Of a stretch of 64,000 nt of DNA, positions 12,187 to 21,623 are shown piece by piece. Source of the stretch: Heliocybe sulcata (taxonomy: Eukaryota > Basidiomycota > Agaricomycetes > Gloeophyllales > Gloeophyllaceae). The first letter of the stretch is position 1, and each line of letters starts with the position of its first letter. The DNA lies in contig ML213508.1 in assembly GCA_004369045.1 (NCBI GenBank), positions 1,045,395 through 1,109,394 of the forward strand, written 5' to 3'. Made by a program: the position numbers and the translations under genes. The notes under the pieces are model-generated. The model ran no database searches, was not told where the DNA came from, and saw nothing but the letters and a program-made list of their open reading frames with translations.

Positions 12187-14320
12187 TCATAACCGCGCCC
12201 TCACCTCTCCACCTCCCGCCTTGCTCTCTACGAACGCCCACATCTCCTCCGCTAAACACCCGCACATATCAGCACATTCTTCCCCGCTCCAGGATTATTA
12301 TGGACTTACCAAGAGCCCGAGGCGCTTCTTGCGTGATCTACGCATCCCGAAGATTATTAGGGGACGCGATAGGATAGAATTAAAGAAGATGGACTGACCA
12401 AATGCCCCGCCCCAGGAATTAGCACGTTCGACGAGTTATGCGGGCGTCGCCACGCCCTGTAGGGCTGTATCTCCACGCCTCCGATACTACAAATGCACGA
12501 AACTTATCAGCACCTTCACAAAACACACAGAACGCACCGAAGAGGAAGGAGGGCAACTTACTCGCCAGGCTTCGGGTTCCCCGGGAGGACCCACTTCAAC
12601 TCGACACGCGGGTCGAGATCGGGCAGGCGCTCGAAGACTTCGTAGGCGACCTGTGTGTCGGCGAACATGGCTGCTTCCTGGGACGAGGTTAGCACCAGAG
12701 CCTTGATGGCTTGGAGAAGAGGGAATGCACGGGAAGTCAGGGTAAGATGGGGAGAGTCGGGCCGGTAGAAGGAGCACACGGTCGCGGCGAGCTCCCTTAG
12801 TACGCCCTGGGCTCAAGGGCAAGACGCAGAACAGAGGAAGGCCCCGAGTCCCGAGAAGATCTCCATTGGCGTGCCAGCCCGGAGACCTCGTACCACACTA
12901 CGCGAATTGCAGCCATACCCAAGCTCACCTGGAACCCACTCATCTTCAGCCGCACACCGCCCTCACTCTCACAGTCCGCAAGCCCGCACTCGACGTAGAC
13001 CTTAAGCACGTCGGGGTCCCACACCGAGAAGAACGGCGAGGCGGAAAAGAGGGACAGAGCTTCTTCCCTTCATCATCGAGGTAAGTGAGCAGGCCACATG
13101 AACACGATATGAGCGAGAGTGAACGCGGGATTGACTGACCGGTCCTTCCACCGCATCCTCCTGCCTACCGCACCTGCCGTCATTTGCAGCTTGATCTCCT
13201 GATTATACCTACCATAGGGAAGTATGACGGGGTCGATGAGGATGAGCCCGCCCGTGAAGAGTACGGGATAATTCAGCGCCGCGAGAGTGCTATACGCACA
13301 GCACCATGACCCGCTGGGTCAACAAACAGTCTAATGAATAACATGACGGAGAACTCACGACGTACACCCGCCATAACTATGCCCTGCCACAACAAGCGTC
13401 CGGCCCTCTGCCTCAAAACCCCTTTCCAGTCTTTGTCGAGTCAGAGATGCGGGTACATGCTGGAGGTGCACGGACACGGGCGAGTAGGGCCGAGGTGGGT
13501 AGTTCTGCTGGGAGTGAGAAGGCGGAGGGAGGTAGTGCGACAGGAAGTTGAGGATGTCGCGGGCGTTGTCCCGCCAGTCGCCTGGTTCCCTTCACGATTA
13601 GCATTGGAGACAAGGAGAGAGGGGAGAAGGCAGGGAGAAGTCGTACAGAGACTATTGTGATTGATGATGCGCTCGTTGAGGAGGGCGGCATCGCCGTGCT
13701 GAACGGATTCCCATGTCCAAATCTCGTCAATGTACGTGCCAGACGAGGATGATTGGGAGACAAGGTGGGCGAGTGTGGGTTCCCAAATCTTTTCGTAGAT
13801 ATGAGAGGAAGGCTCCAGCGATACGCATGCCAGGACTGACCTCCTTTGGGAATCCAGTCGCATGTACTAAGAAGAGCGTCACGCCCTTGCCCTTCTTCTT
13901 CCCGCTGTCCTTGGTCACATACCGATTAACAACGTTCCACATCCCCTCTCCCTCATCATCCTCTCTTCCTAGCTCTCCACTCGCAAACTTCCCTCTGACG
14001 TCCAACAACCAATCCACCACCTGCACGACCCACCTCCGCTTCTCCGCCTTATCCCTGATCCGCTCGCCATACTCTGGGCTGAGGTCCTCCGGCACGCGTA
14101 CGTACGGAGCCGACCGCGGTCGCGCAGATGGTAATATGTGCGTCGAGAGGACGTAAGATGCAGCAAGGGAAGCTAGGGGTTCCCGTGGTGGCGAGGGAAG
14201 ACCAGGGAGGTTAGCAGACTTGTTAGAGGGCGGGGGGAGGATAGGCTTAAGGGGTCGAGGGTGGACGGTCTGGAGGTCAAGCGGCTTCGTGGGCGGGGAC
14301 AGCGATGGGCGGGCAGGCAT
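12187..14320 (-). CDS. Lpx1-like alpha/beta hydrolase, copy A
   Basis: Serine hydrolase of the alpha/beta fold, resembling fungal proteins named after yeast peroxisomal lipase Lpx1; likely an esterase or lipase of unknown substrate. The chosen start gives MPARPSLSPPTKPLDLQ; a longer in-frame start exists at 14431 but looks like leader. Landmarks are VTLFLVHATGFPKE (first core strand and oxyanion region), IWEPTLAHLVSQ, DWRDNARDILNFLSHYLPP and the nucleophile elbow VVAGHSYGGCTS (Ser). Then come LILIDPVILPYG, FSASPFFSVWDPDVLKVY, VRLKMSGFQ and the C-terminal NVLIPGAGHLITQEAP, whose His completes the triad. The protein ends EEMWAFVESKAGGGEVRARL. About seven introns are used, and with them the gene seems intact, near 500 residues. 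No peroxisomal SKL-type tail is seen, so location is uncertain. The paralogue lies at 18.5-20.6 kb on the same strand. An hAT-like element begins its nearest end about 220 bases upstream of this start. Confidence 0.8.
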
Positions 14321-14538
14321 TGTCGTGCTCAATGACCTCGCCGGCGACGAGGATGCGGGGTAAAGAGGTGATCGAGCAGTCCCTGTGCGACTAGGCGAGA
14401 TTGTAATATGGCTTGTATGTGGGTTTCCCACCTACTTCAGGGAGAGCTTATTTTATCTAAGTACATTACACAATTCTGATTATTTTCCAAATGAATATTT
14501 ACTTGAATAGAGGAAATTTTGTGGGCTGCAGCTTGGCT

Positions 14539-15514
14539 CAGTGTTGTGCCGGTTCAGAACTAGTTGTTGAAAGTTGCCGGAACCGGGAACTCGACAACTA
14601 GTTCGGGCAACTTTCGACAACCGAACCGAGCAACTGTGGCGCTGAGCTCTCACGCAACCACAATCGGTCCATGTATTGCACAACGCACACATATGGCACA
14701 TTTTATACATCTTAATAGCAGCGTCTGAAGGTCTGACACCTGCAGACAGTTGGTTGTGGATGTAACATAGGATTCTCGCAATAGGCCTGTGATCGGAGTG
14801 GGAATTATACCGGAGAATTCCGTATGGTGGTGGCTGCGGAATTCTCCGGTAGTGGCTGCATAGCAATTAATTCCTACGAGGTGACTTATTGCATGCTTCG
14901 CGTGCATCCTATGCTCTGAGGTGAACATTTCTTATGATTGTCGAGAGATTAATGAGATTACACGAGTGCACAGTTTCGGTGCGCGGCTTGACCAGTACCT
15001 ATGAGCGTCAGAAAGCTTCAGGGGCCAAACCCGGGTGACCCGTAACAGAAAATAGGAACTCTAAGCGATAGTTCTCGAGCGGTGACATTGTCCTGCAACT
15101 TCCTGCTAATGTCTCTGTTTATGAGAAATATTGCGCCTTGAGGGAGACTGCTTCTTGAGGAAACCAGCGCTCCTGATGTACCTGCAGCGGGGCGGGATCA
15201 GTGATTGCATTTTGGCCAAACAATGTATCTACATGATCTATAGCCAATAACAATACCATAATTTATTGATGGGCCCCTTACACAGGTGAGCGTTCTATGG
15301 GGTCTGCTATGCATGTCTTATATGGCCGAAGAGACCTCTCGAAGGGCGACCATCGACGACGCCACTTCAGCCACACGATTACTAAAATAGGGTGGTGGGA
15401 AAGGTTCGGTTGCTGGGAAAGGTTGACGAAAAACACGGTTCCCCGAACCATAAACAACTAGTTCCAAGGTTCACTAGTGAACTGACTCTACGGTTGCGAA
15501 CCGGCACAACACTG
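14539..15514. mobile_element. hAT-like DNA element 2, non-autonomous (976 bp)
   Basis: Terminal inverted repeats of 17 bases are perfect: CAGTGTTGTGCCGGTTC at 14539-14555 and its reverse complement at 15498-15514. An exact 8-base target duplication, GCTTGGCT, flanks them at 14531-14538 and 15515-15522. No transposase-like frame is present. Next to the left end is a subterminal hairpin whose arms are close to TTGAAAGTTGCC and GGCAACTTTCGACAA, and ACTAGTTG/CAACTAGT words recur near both ends, as expected for transposase-binding sites. It shares the AGTGTTG terminus with the element at 7.7-8.8 kb but has a different subterminal sequence, so the two belong to different families of one superfamily. 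It sits in the presumed promoter of hydrolase copy A. Confidence 0.9.
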
Positions 15515-15522
15515 GCTTGGCT

Positions 15523-16131
15523 GGATGGCCTCAGTGGACTTCATGTAAGTTTGGCTGACATTGGACCATGTGGTGCAGCTGGTATACATTAATTATCTTT
15601 CCATCTGATGCACTTCCTGAATACTTTAGGATATAATTCATTAAGTATGTATTTTTGCTCCGTCATTTTAGCTGACTCTGACTCCTCAATTTCTACAATC
15701 AGGAGCTTCTAGCCTTGGAAATGGTCTATGTTAAACCCTCATATATATTGAGACAGATCCTCTACAGGAAAGCATCAGAAATACTGGGTCTTTTGTTGAA
15801 CAGCTGGTAACTTTTTTATTCTATTTTTTGCTGAGAATCACTTTATTGTCCCACTTTAGCATGACATTCTGGCATTTTCTGGCAGAATATTTGACTTTCA
15901 TTTATGTATGTCAAGTCCCAAGGAGAACTCAATACTTAGCCAGTCTTAAAAGCACTCAATGCTCAGACCTTCCTAAGCTGGCAATGTCTCCAAAGCTCTC
16001 TATTTTGTAGAGGGAGTGCCAGAAGTAGTTCTACAACTCACAAGAGCCGAAGGGAAGGGCAAGCCATATCTATTTTCATGCTTTCGGGGCTTGGGAGTGA
16101 AGCCTGGATGTGCCACATGGCTATGCTGGTG
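15523..16131. other. AT-rich stretch between mobile elements
   Basis: Rich in T runs and clearly richer in A+T than the flanking genes. No open frame longer than about 60 codons and no family were recognised. It may be old mobile-element sequence. Confidence 0.35.
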
Positions 16132-16357
16132 TGTGAACTTGCTCACGCCTTCGAGACGAAGCAAGGAGATCTGATATTACAGCATAAACTACGACAGTTT
16201 ATATACTCAAGTAAATACTCCACTATGATATAAGACAAGAGAAATGAGTCACAACAAATATCCAAGGTACAAGGAACAAAGTGGAATAAGTGGCGAATAT
16301 ACGACATAACTACAGAAAAGGTAACAGTCCAAATAAGGGAAAACATAACCTCCAACA
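16132..16357 (-). mobile_element. LTR-like sequence, possibly a solitary LTR (fossil)
   Basis: A 226-base AT-rich segment that reads TGTTGGAGG... to ...CACA on the minus strand, with TG/CA ends typical of LTRs. No second copy was found in the window, and the target duplication is unclear. Just outside its right end lies a GC-rich, hairpin-rich piece with weak minus-strand open frames up to about 16,680. The family and the edges are uncertain. Confidence 0.35.
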
Positions 16358-16403
16358 GGTGGCGCTGGAACGCCGCTCGCTGAAAGCGGGCGCGCCACGT
16401 GTC

Positions 16404-16480
16404 CCAACCCTACGCTAGGGTTGGCCGGCACTAACGATTTAGGCCTCCCCTAGCGTAACAAAGGGGGAGCAAGCTCCCCC
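16404..16480. repeat. Two strong hairpins (inverted repeats)
   Basis: The first pairs CCAACCCTA (16404-16412) with TAGGGTTGG (16416-16424) across a 3-base loop. The second pairs GGGGGAGC (16463-16470) with GCTCCCCC (16473-16480) across AA. They lie next to the LTR-like segment and are probably part of an old element. Confidence 0.7.
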
Positions 16481-16819
16481 AATTAGCCGGGTATCGGCGA
16501 GTTCAGCATCGGCCCGGGTACGGTGGCAAAGTCTCCTGCATATGATTTCCGCATCATATAGTTTCGACATGAGTTGCTTTGTTTTTTGAGAGCAACCATG
16601 CCTTTGGGAGCGAAAGATATAGGTAACAAGACACACCAATTGAGTCTGTAGACTAAACGTTTGAACAACATCTACTGCCTAGCACAGCAGGAGCTCTCTT
16701 ATGACTTGCTTCAAGGAGAATTCAGGCTGGAAGCCCCGGCCGAGAGGCTGAGAAAGAGAGGGAAGAAGATTAATTGCAAGCCTGCAACTGAAACCCACCC
16801 GCATTATATACGCAAAGGT

Positions 16820-17035
16820 TGAAGAAATAATCCAAAAGTCGATACAGCGAGAGCGCACTTGTCCTCGAGCGTCGGTTGCCCGAAGGGCAATCGCGTAGCA
16901 TACATCATAGAAATACCGTGAATATATACGATACGCGCGTAAACATTCATCCATGGCCGCCTCCGGCGGCCCCCTCCCCTTATCAACGAGCTTGCGAGCT
17001 CACACCTTGATACCATCAAATCTGAAAATCCAACA
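16820..17035 (-). repeat. LTR of the miniature element (3' LTR in minus orientation)
   Basis: 216-base copy, near-identical to 17680-17895. It includes a TGATGGTATCAAGG segment and a GC-rich run. Confidence 0.85.
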
Positions 17036-17679
17036 CACTCCCCCGAGCGAAGCAAGCTCGCGCTCGAGGTGGACTCCCAGCGACAACGCACTCCCCGAAT
17101 CCCAGCACTCCCATACCAACACTCCCTGAAACCTCGCAGTACACCCCAGTCACCCAACTCCGACATCCGGCCGATAGTCCATGCTCGCGAGGAGCTACGA
17201 CGGGCGACCCTTAGGCGCAAGGCAATGGCGAGCAACGTACGGTGGTTCATCAACAGCTCTCCGACAAAGTCTTCATCGTCATGAACAACCCGCCCCGTAC
17301 TCTTGGTGACTTCTAACACCGCCTCGTCTCGTGAGGACTTCTCATTGCCTCAGCTCATGAGGGCTTTTCTTCGGTACGTCTTCGCCTCGTATTACAGTTC
17401 TTGAGCGCGTCGAACATGATGGTGCCTCGTATTACAATTCTTGAGGACTTCGATAGAGGGCACACCGCGTATTACAGTTCTTGGGCGTCCCGAAATTTTA
17501 CAGCATCGAATAAACGAGTGGATGGTTGAGCAAGCAGATGGTGGCGCAGCGAGACGACGGCGACGGAAAGTCACGACAGCATGCGCGCGATAACAGCGAC
17601 GCAGCGAGCGGCGGGCTTCCGGCTGCCCCGGAGAAGCCTGCTTGGAATTTAGAACCCCCCAAGCGGGTACACGCGATTG

Positions 17680-17895
17680 TGAAGAAATAATCCAAAAGTC
17701 GATACAGCGAGAGCGCGCTTGTCCTCGAGCGTCGGTTGCCCGAAGGGCAATCGCGTAGCATACATCGTAGAAATACCGTGAATATATACGATACGCGCGT
17801 AAACATTCATCCATGGCCGCCTCCGGCGGCCCCCTCCCCTTATCAACGAGCTTGCGAGCTCGCACCTTGATACCATCAAATCTGAAAATCCAACA
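17680..17895 (-). repeat. LTR of the miniature element (5' LTR in minus orientation)
   Basis: 216-base partner of 16820-17035. The 5-base duplication AAGGT follows directly at 17896. Confidence 0.85.
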
Positions 17896-17900
17896 AAGGT

Positions 17901-18455
17901 ACCTCCAGTAATGACGTATATACAAATCAGCATCGGCCACAGAAAAGAGTAAAAAAGGAAGCGATGCGAAGTGGCGTGAAAGACATGATAAAACAGGACA
18001 TCTCAAGACCATTTCTGGACGAGTGTTGTGTGGCACGCAACGCCGGTCCAGGAGTTACAAAAGACCTGAGCCTAGTACTGATCAAGCTCAAGGCTGTAAA
18101 TCCATTAATTTTGTAAGGCATAGCGGATGGCAGGAAATGAACAGCTACAGCCGAGACGCTCTCGCCCATAACCACCCCGTTCCTGCTCCTCATCATTCTC
18201 GTCAAACTCATGTCCTGCGTTCTATCCATACAGCCTACTCGGCCTTCGCCAACGAACTAATGGATCTCCTCGTGCAGGTACGTGTGGTCTGGAGTGCGAT
18301 GTCCTGTGCGTCGTCGTCCAGTGTGGTCTCGCCGTGTCCTATGTGTCGTACGTCCAAATGTATATCGCTTGATAATGACCTTCCGCCTCCAACCCCTTCC
18401 GAGGCTGCCTGCCCGCCCTTCCCCATGTCGCGTCCAGCTCATTGCATCGAGCGCA
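17901..18455. other. 3' flank of hydrolase copy B
   Basis: No gene was recognised. A minus-strand open stretch of about 100 codons near 17,930-18,230 shows no family signal. The region may contain the continuation of the older sequence interrupted by the miniature LTR element. Confidence 0.35.
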
Positions 18456-20589
18456 TCACAGGAGCGCATGGACCCTCCTCCGCTTCTTCTCCCGGAGTCC
18501 AAACTTCTCCTCCAAAAAGTCGCCTAGAACAGCCGCCAGCTCAGCCGGACATTCCTGCACGATCTGTAAGAACACGCACAAATCAGTCAAGATACATGCC
18601 AGCCGAATCACATGTGTGGATAGTAGAATCTCTCCTCCGGCAATGCCACCACCGTGAGCCAAAAGAGACACATGAAACCAGCTGCACCAAACGCAAGAAG
18701 CATATGAATACTCACGAGATGCGACGCCCTCCTAACCACCGAACTCCCATTACCAACACGCCCCCCTTCCCTCCTCCTCCACACCCTCTCCGCCATCTCT
18801 CTCCGTCCAAGCTCCGCAGGCCGTCCTGGCAAGACCCAGTGCAGCGCCACAGAAGGAGGGAGCGAAGAAAGCAGCTCAAAGGTCTCGGCAGGTACGCGCG
18901 TGTCGGTGAAGAGGATTGCTTCCTACATTACCATGATGCAATAACAAGTTGAGACCAAACGAATGAATGAATGAATAACGGGATAGATGCACCTGGATCC
19001 CGCTCATCTTCAATCGGACGACACCAGTCGCACAATCTTCCAGCAGGCCGCACTCGAGATATACATCAAGCGCTTCCTTATCCCACGCCGCAAAGAACGG
19101 CGAAGCATACAAGAGGCGTGCTGCTTCCTCCCTGCAACAAACAGTCATTCGACAATTCTTACGAGCTCATAGTGGTAGCCACAAACGAAGCTCACCTACT
19201 CCGCCACCCCTCCCGCCTCCCCACCGCGCCCCTCACCATCTCCTTCATGATCCTCTCATGATAGCACCCGTTAGGGATGATAACCGGATCTACTAAAACA
19301 ACCGCGGAAAACAAAGAAGGCCTAAAGCGAGCTGCGAGAGCAGATGTACATCCGCCAAAGGAGTGGCCGACCGCTACGAGGCTTCGATCGGAAAATCCCT
19401 GAATGCTCCGGTCGCATGCCAATCCGTCTGTCACGCGTTCAAGAAACAAGGGGAGATCCAAGGAACAGCTAGAGTGTGGGAGGTATGAGGCGAGGAAGGT
19501 GAGTATGTCCCGTGCATTGTCTTGCCAGTCGTCTAAAAAGTATGTCCTCTCAATCGTTCCTCCTAAGCCGCACACCGGGGCGAGTGGACGAGTACTCACA
19601 CAAGCCTCCAAGATTTCCTTGGTTGAGGAAAGCAGAGTCGCCGTTCTGTACCGACTCGATACACCATATCTCCTCAACTGCCGGATACCGCGAGTGCAAG
19701 TCGTTACTTGAGAGGAACCGTCGTATAGTAGGCTCCCAGATCTATAGACACGGCAAACAAGTGCGAGGATCAGTGAATGTCCTACAAGGGAAGTGGGAAG
19801 AGAGAAGATAGTCGTCTTCAGACATATCATGTGATGAGAATTGGATATGACCGGTATTGACCAAGCATTGCCCAAGGTGTATCCCCGGGCGGTGCGCGTC
19901 GGACGACATCAGCAGTCAGGTGCGAGATTGAGATGAAACGAGAATACTGGACAAACTGCCCAAGGTGTGAATCCCACGCATATACTCACCTCTTTCGGAA
20001 AGCCGATCGCATGTGCAAAGAGCAGCGTTATGCCTTTGACTGCATTTCCTTTCCTGGAGTCGCCCCGCCTGGGTGCATATCGGTTCACTACAAGCCACAG
20101 CACCCTCTCATCTTCGTCTTCCTTCCCCAGGGTCCCCTCGACATGCGATCTTTTCAACTGCATCAACTCATCCGCAGTTTCCCATACTCGTTCCCTTCGA
20201 GTGGCGGTCGAATAGGGCGACGAGGATAATGAAGGTTCGGGAATGAGAGGCGTACACCTGCCCCAGGCAGCGGGTATGACGTGGGTACTGAGTTCCCAAC
20301 CCAAGCCGTCGCACCAATCTGGTCTTCGTTGGCGTTGCTTCAGCTCTTTTGTACGCTCTCTCACTTCCTCCCTTGCCTTCACCAGCATGTCAGCGGGAGG
20401 GTGCGCGAGGGGTCTCATGGCTCTCGGATTCACGCTTGGGCGGACTGGGAAGGGTGTCACTGGGAACGGGACGGAAGGGAGGGAGGTGCAGGAGGGGTAA
20501 GGAGGGTTAGGATAGGGAGCGGTATCGGTAGGCGGCGAGCAGGTGGGAGCATCCGCCGCATCCAAAAGGTCACAGGCTGAAGGAACCAT
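18456..20589 (-). CDS. Lpx1-like alpha/beta hydrolase, copy B
   Basis: Paralogue of the hydrolase at 12.2-14.3 kb with the same domain order and matching introns. The start at 20589 gives MVPSACDLLDAADAP, lined up with the start of copy A; the frame stays open upstream to 21021. Exon 1 runs to 19990 and contains VNRYAPRRGDSRKGNAVKG then ITLLFAHAIGFPKE. Later exons give IWEPTIRRFLSSN, YDWQDNARDILTFLASYLP, the nucleophile elbow LVAVGHSFGGCTSALAARF (Ser) and VVLVDPVIIPNGCYHERIM. They continue with YASPFFAAWDKEALDVYLE, VRLKMSGIQ and VALHWVLPGRPAELGRREM. The triad His is in SHLIVQECPAELAAV, and the end is FGLREKKRRRVHALL. It appears intact, near 500 residues. The copies have diverged clearly, so the duplication predates the mobile elements now between them. 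Substrate unknown. Confidence 0.8.
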
Positions 20590-21121
20590 CGTTCTGCTTT
20601 GTGTCGTGTATCGCTTCGTTGTCGCGGTGTAGAGTATACGTCGCAAGGTTGATGTAGAGTCGTTCGCCGATGCCGATGCGCAGGTATGTTCGGGGGATTG
20701 CTGTATCGCTAACCGCCACTTGCAATGGCGGTCTAATTCGCTAGTCAAAGATGTGGCAAATTCGGTTATGTCGGTCGTCCGAGTCGAAGGGGTCGCTACG
20801 CGGTTAGACTGAGTGAGTGGCGCTGTCGGGTTGTCGCCGGTCGGTGCTATCCCATCATAAGACCGAATATCTGTGAGTCTGTAACCTGGAGGACGTACTG
20901 GAGGAGTCGCTACGGACACGGGCCAGCGTTGAACCTGGTCGTCGGTGGTCGTCGAGACAGTGTACGGCAGGACTGGTGAACCGTCTGAACGCGGAATGAC
21001 ATTGACGCAGACGCTTTTCACGTACAGTCACATTCTTTCACATTGTGATATACGGAGGGAGCGCACGCCTGTCGAGCTCGCGATGTTCATGCCGGTGCTT
21101 GGTGCCAACCGATTGCATAGG
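20590..21121. other. Upstream region of hydrolase copy B
   Basis: The minus frame of the hydrolase stays open here, but the encoded sequence is Thr/Ser-rich and unlike copy A. It is therefore treated as leader, not coding. Nothing else was recognised. Confidence 0.4.
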
Positions 21122-21355
21122 TCAGTCTCTCTCTTCACCTGCAGCCTCATCCTGCTGGGCCTGGCTCAACGCTGGGCGCATTCCAGTGGATACTAATGCA
21201 GAATACAAGGGCGCAGCCTGGCAAACGTCTACAAGCCGAAGCTTTGCAGTTACGCCCAGAAGACGGTAGCTGTATTCCGATGTGCTTGCATTACTTGTGA
21301 ATGGCTTGAAGCTAGAAAGCACGGCGAAGATTGCCAAGGCCAAAAGCGAGCTCAT
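21122..21355 (-). CDS. Possible small secreted protein
   Basis: An uninterrupted 77-codon frame starts with an ATG and a signal-peptide-like N-terminus, MSSLLALAIFAVLSSF, followed by a polar stretch and the tail SQAQQDEAAGEERD. It has a single Cys. No homologue was recognised. A donor-like GTGAAG near the end could mean that the true C-terminus differs. It may equally be a chance frame in the gap between the hydrolase and the kinase. Confidence 0.3.
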   Translation of the reverse strand: MSSLLALAIFAVLSSFKPFTSNASTSEYSYRLLGVTAKLRLVDVCQAAPLYSALVSTGMRPALSQAQQDEAAGEERD

Positions 21356-21623
21356 TTGTGCCTGATTGGCACGGAAGCAAAAGCGAGCCTTGTGGCTGTG
21401 CTCTGATGGTAGGCGCCACGACTGGATTTCTTATTCATCCTTTTTGACGGTATTCATCTAGAGATGATGCGTTCTCGCTCTACGCTCCGCGCTTTCTCGG
21501 CGTGGAACAGCATTACCTGGTCAATGGGCTGGGAGATTTTGGCGGCACCGCATTGAATTTGTGCTTAACACGACTTCCAGCTTCAATCCCAAAGAACCCT
21601 GCAATGTGGCAATCCCCTGCCAA

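Larger units (their letters stand above)
16820..17895 (-). mobile_element. Miniature non-autonomous LTR element (TRIM-like), structurally whole
   Basis: Two direct repeats of 216 bases bound the unit. On the minus strand each begins TGTTGGATTTTC and ends TTATTTCTTCA. A 5-base target duplication, AAGGT on the plus strand, lies at 16815-16819 and 17896-17900. The interior is 644 bases and has no gag or pol frame. A purine-rich tract (CTCGGGGGAGTG on the minus strand) abuts the LTR at 17035, which sets the orientation. The LTRs are about 98-99 percent identical, so the insertion is young. The family cannot be assigned from the interior. It is inserted in sequence that may itself be part of an older element. 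Confidence 0.82.

Noticed and set aside
20590-21021. 432-base upstream extension of hydrolase copy B
   Set aside because: The frame is open, but its Thr/Ser/Arg-rich sequence has no counterpart in copy A, and the internal ATG at 20589 lines up with the paralogue's start.
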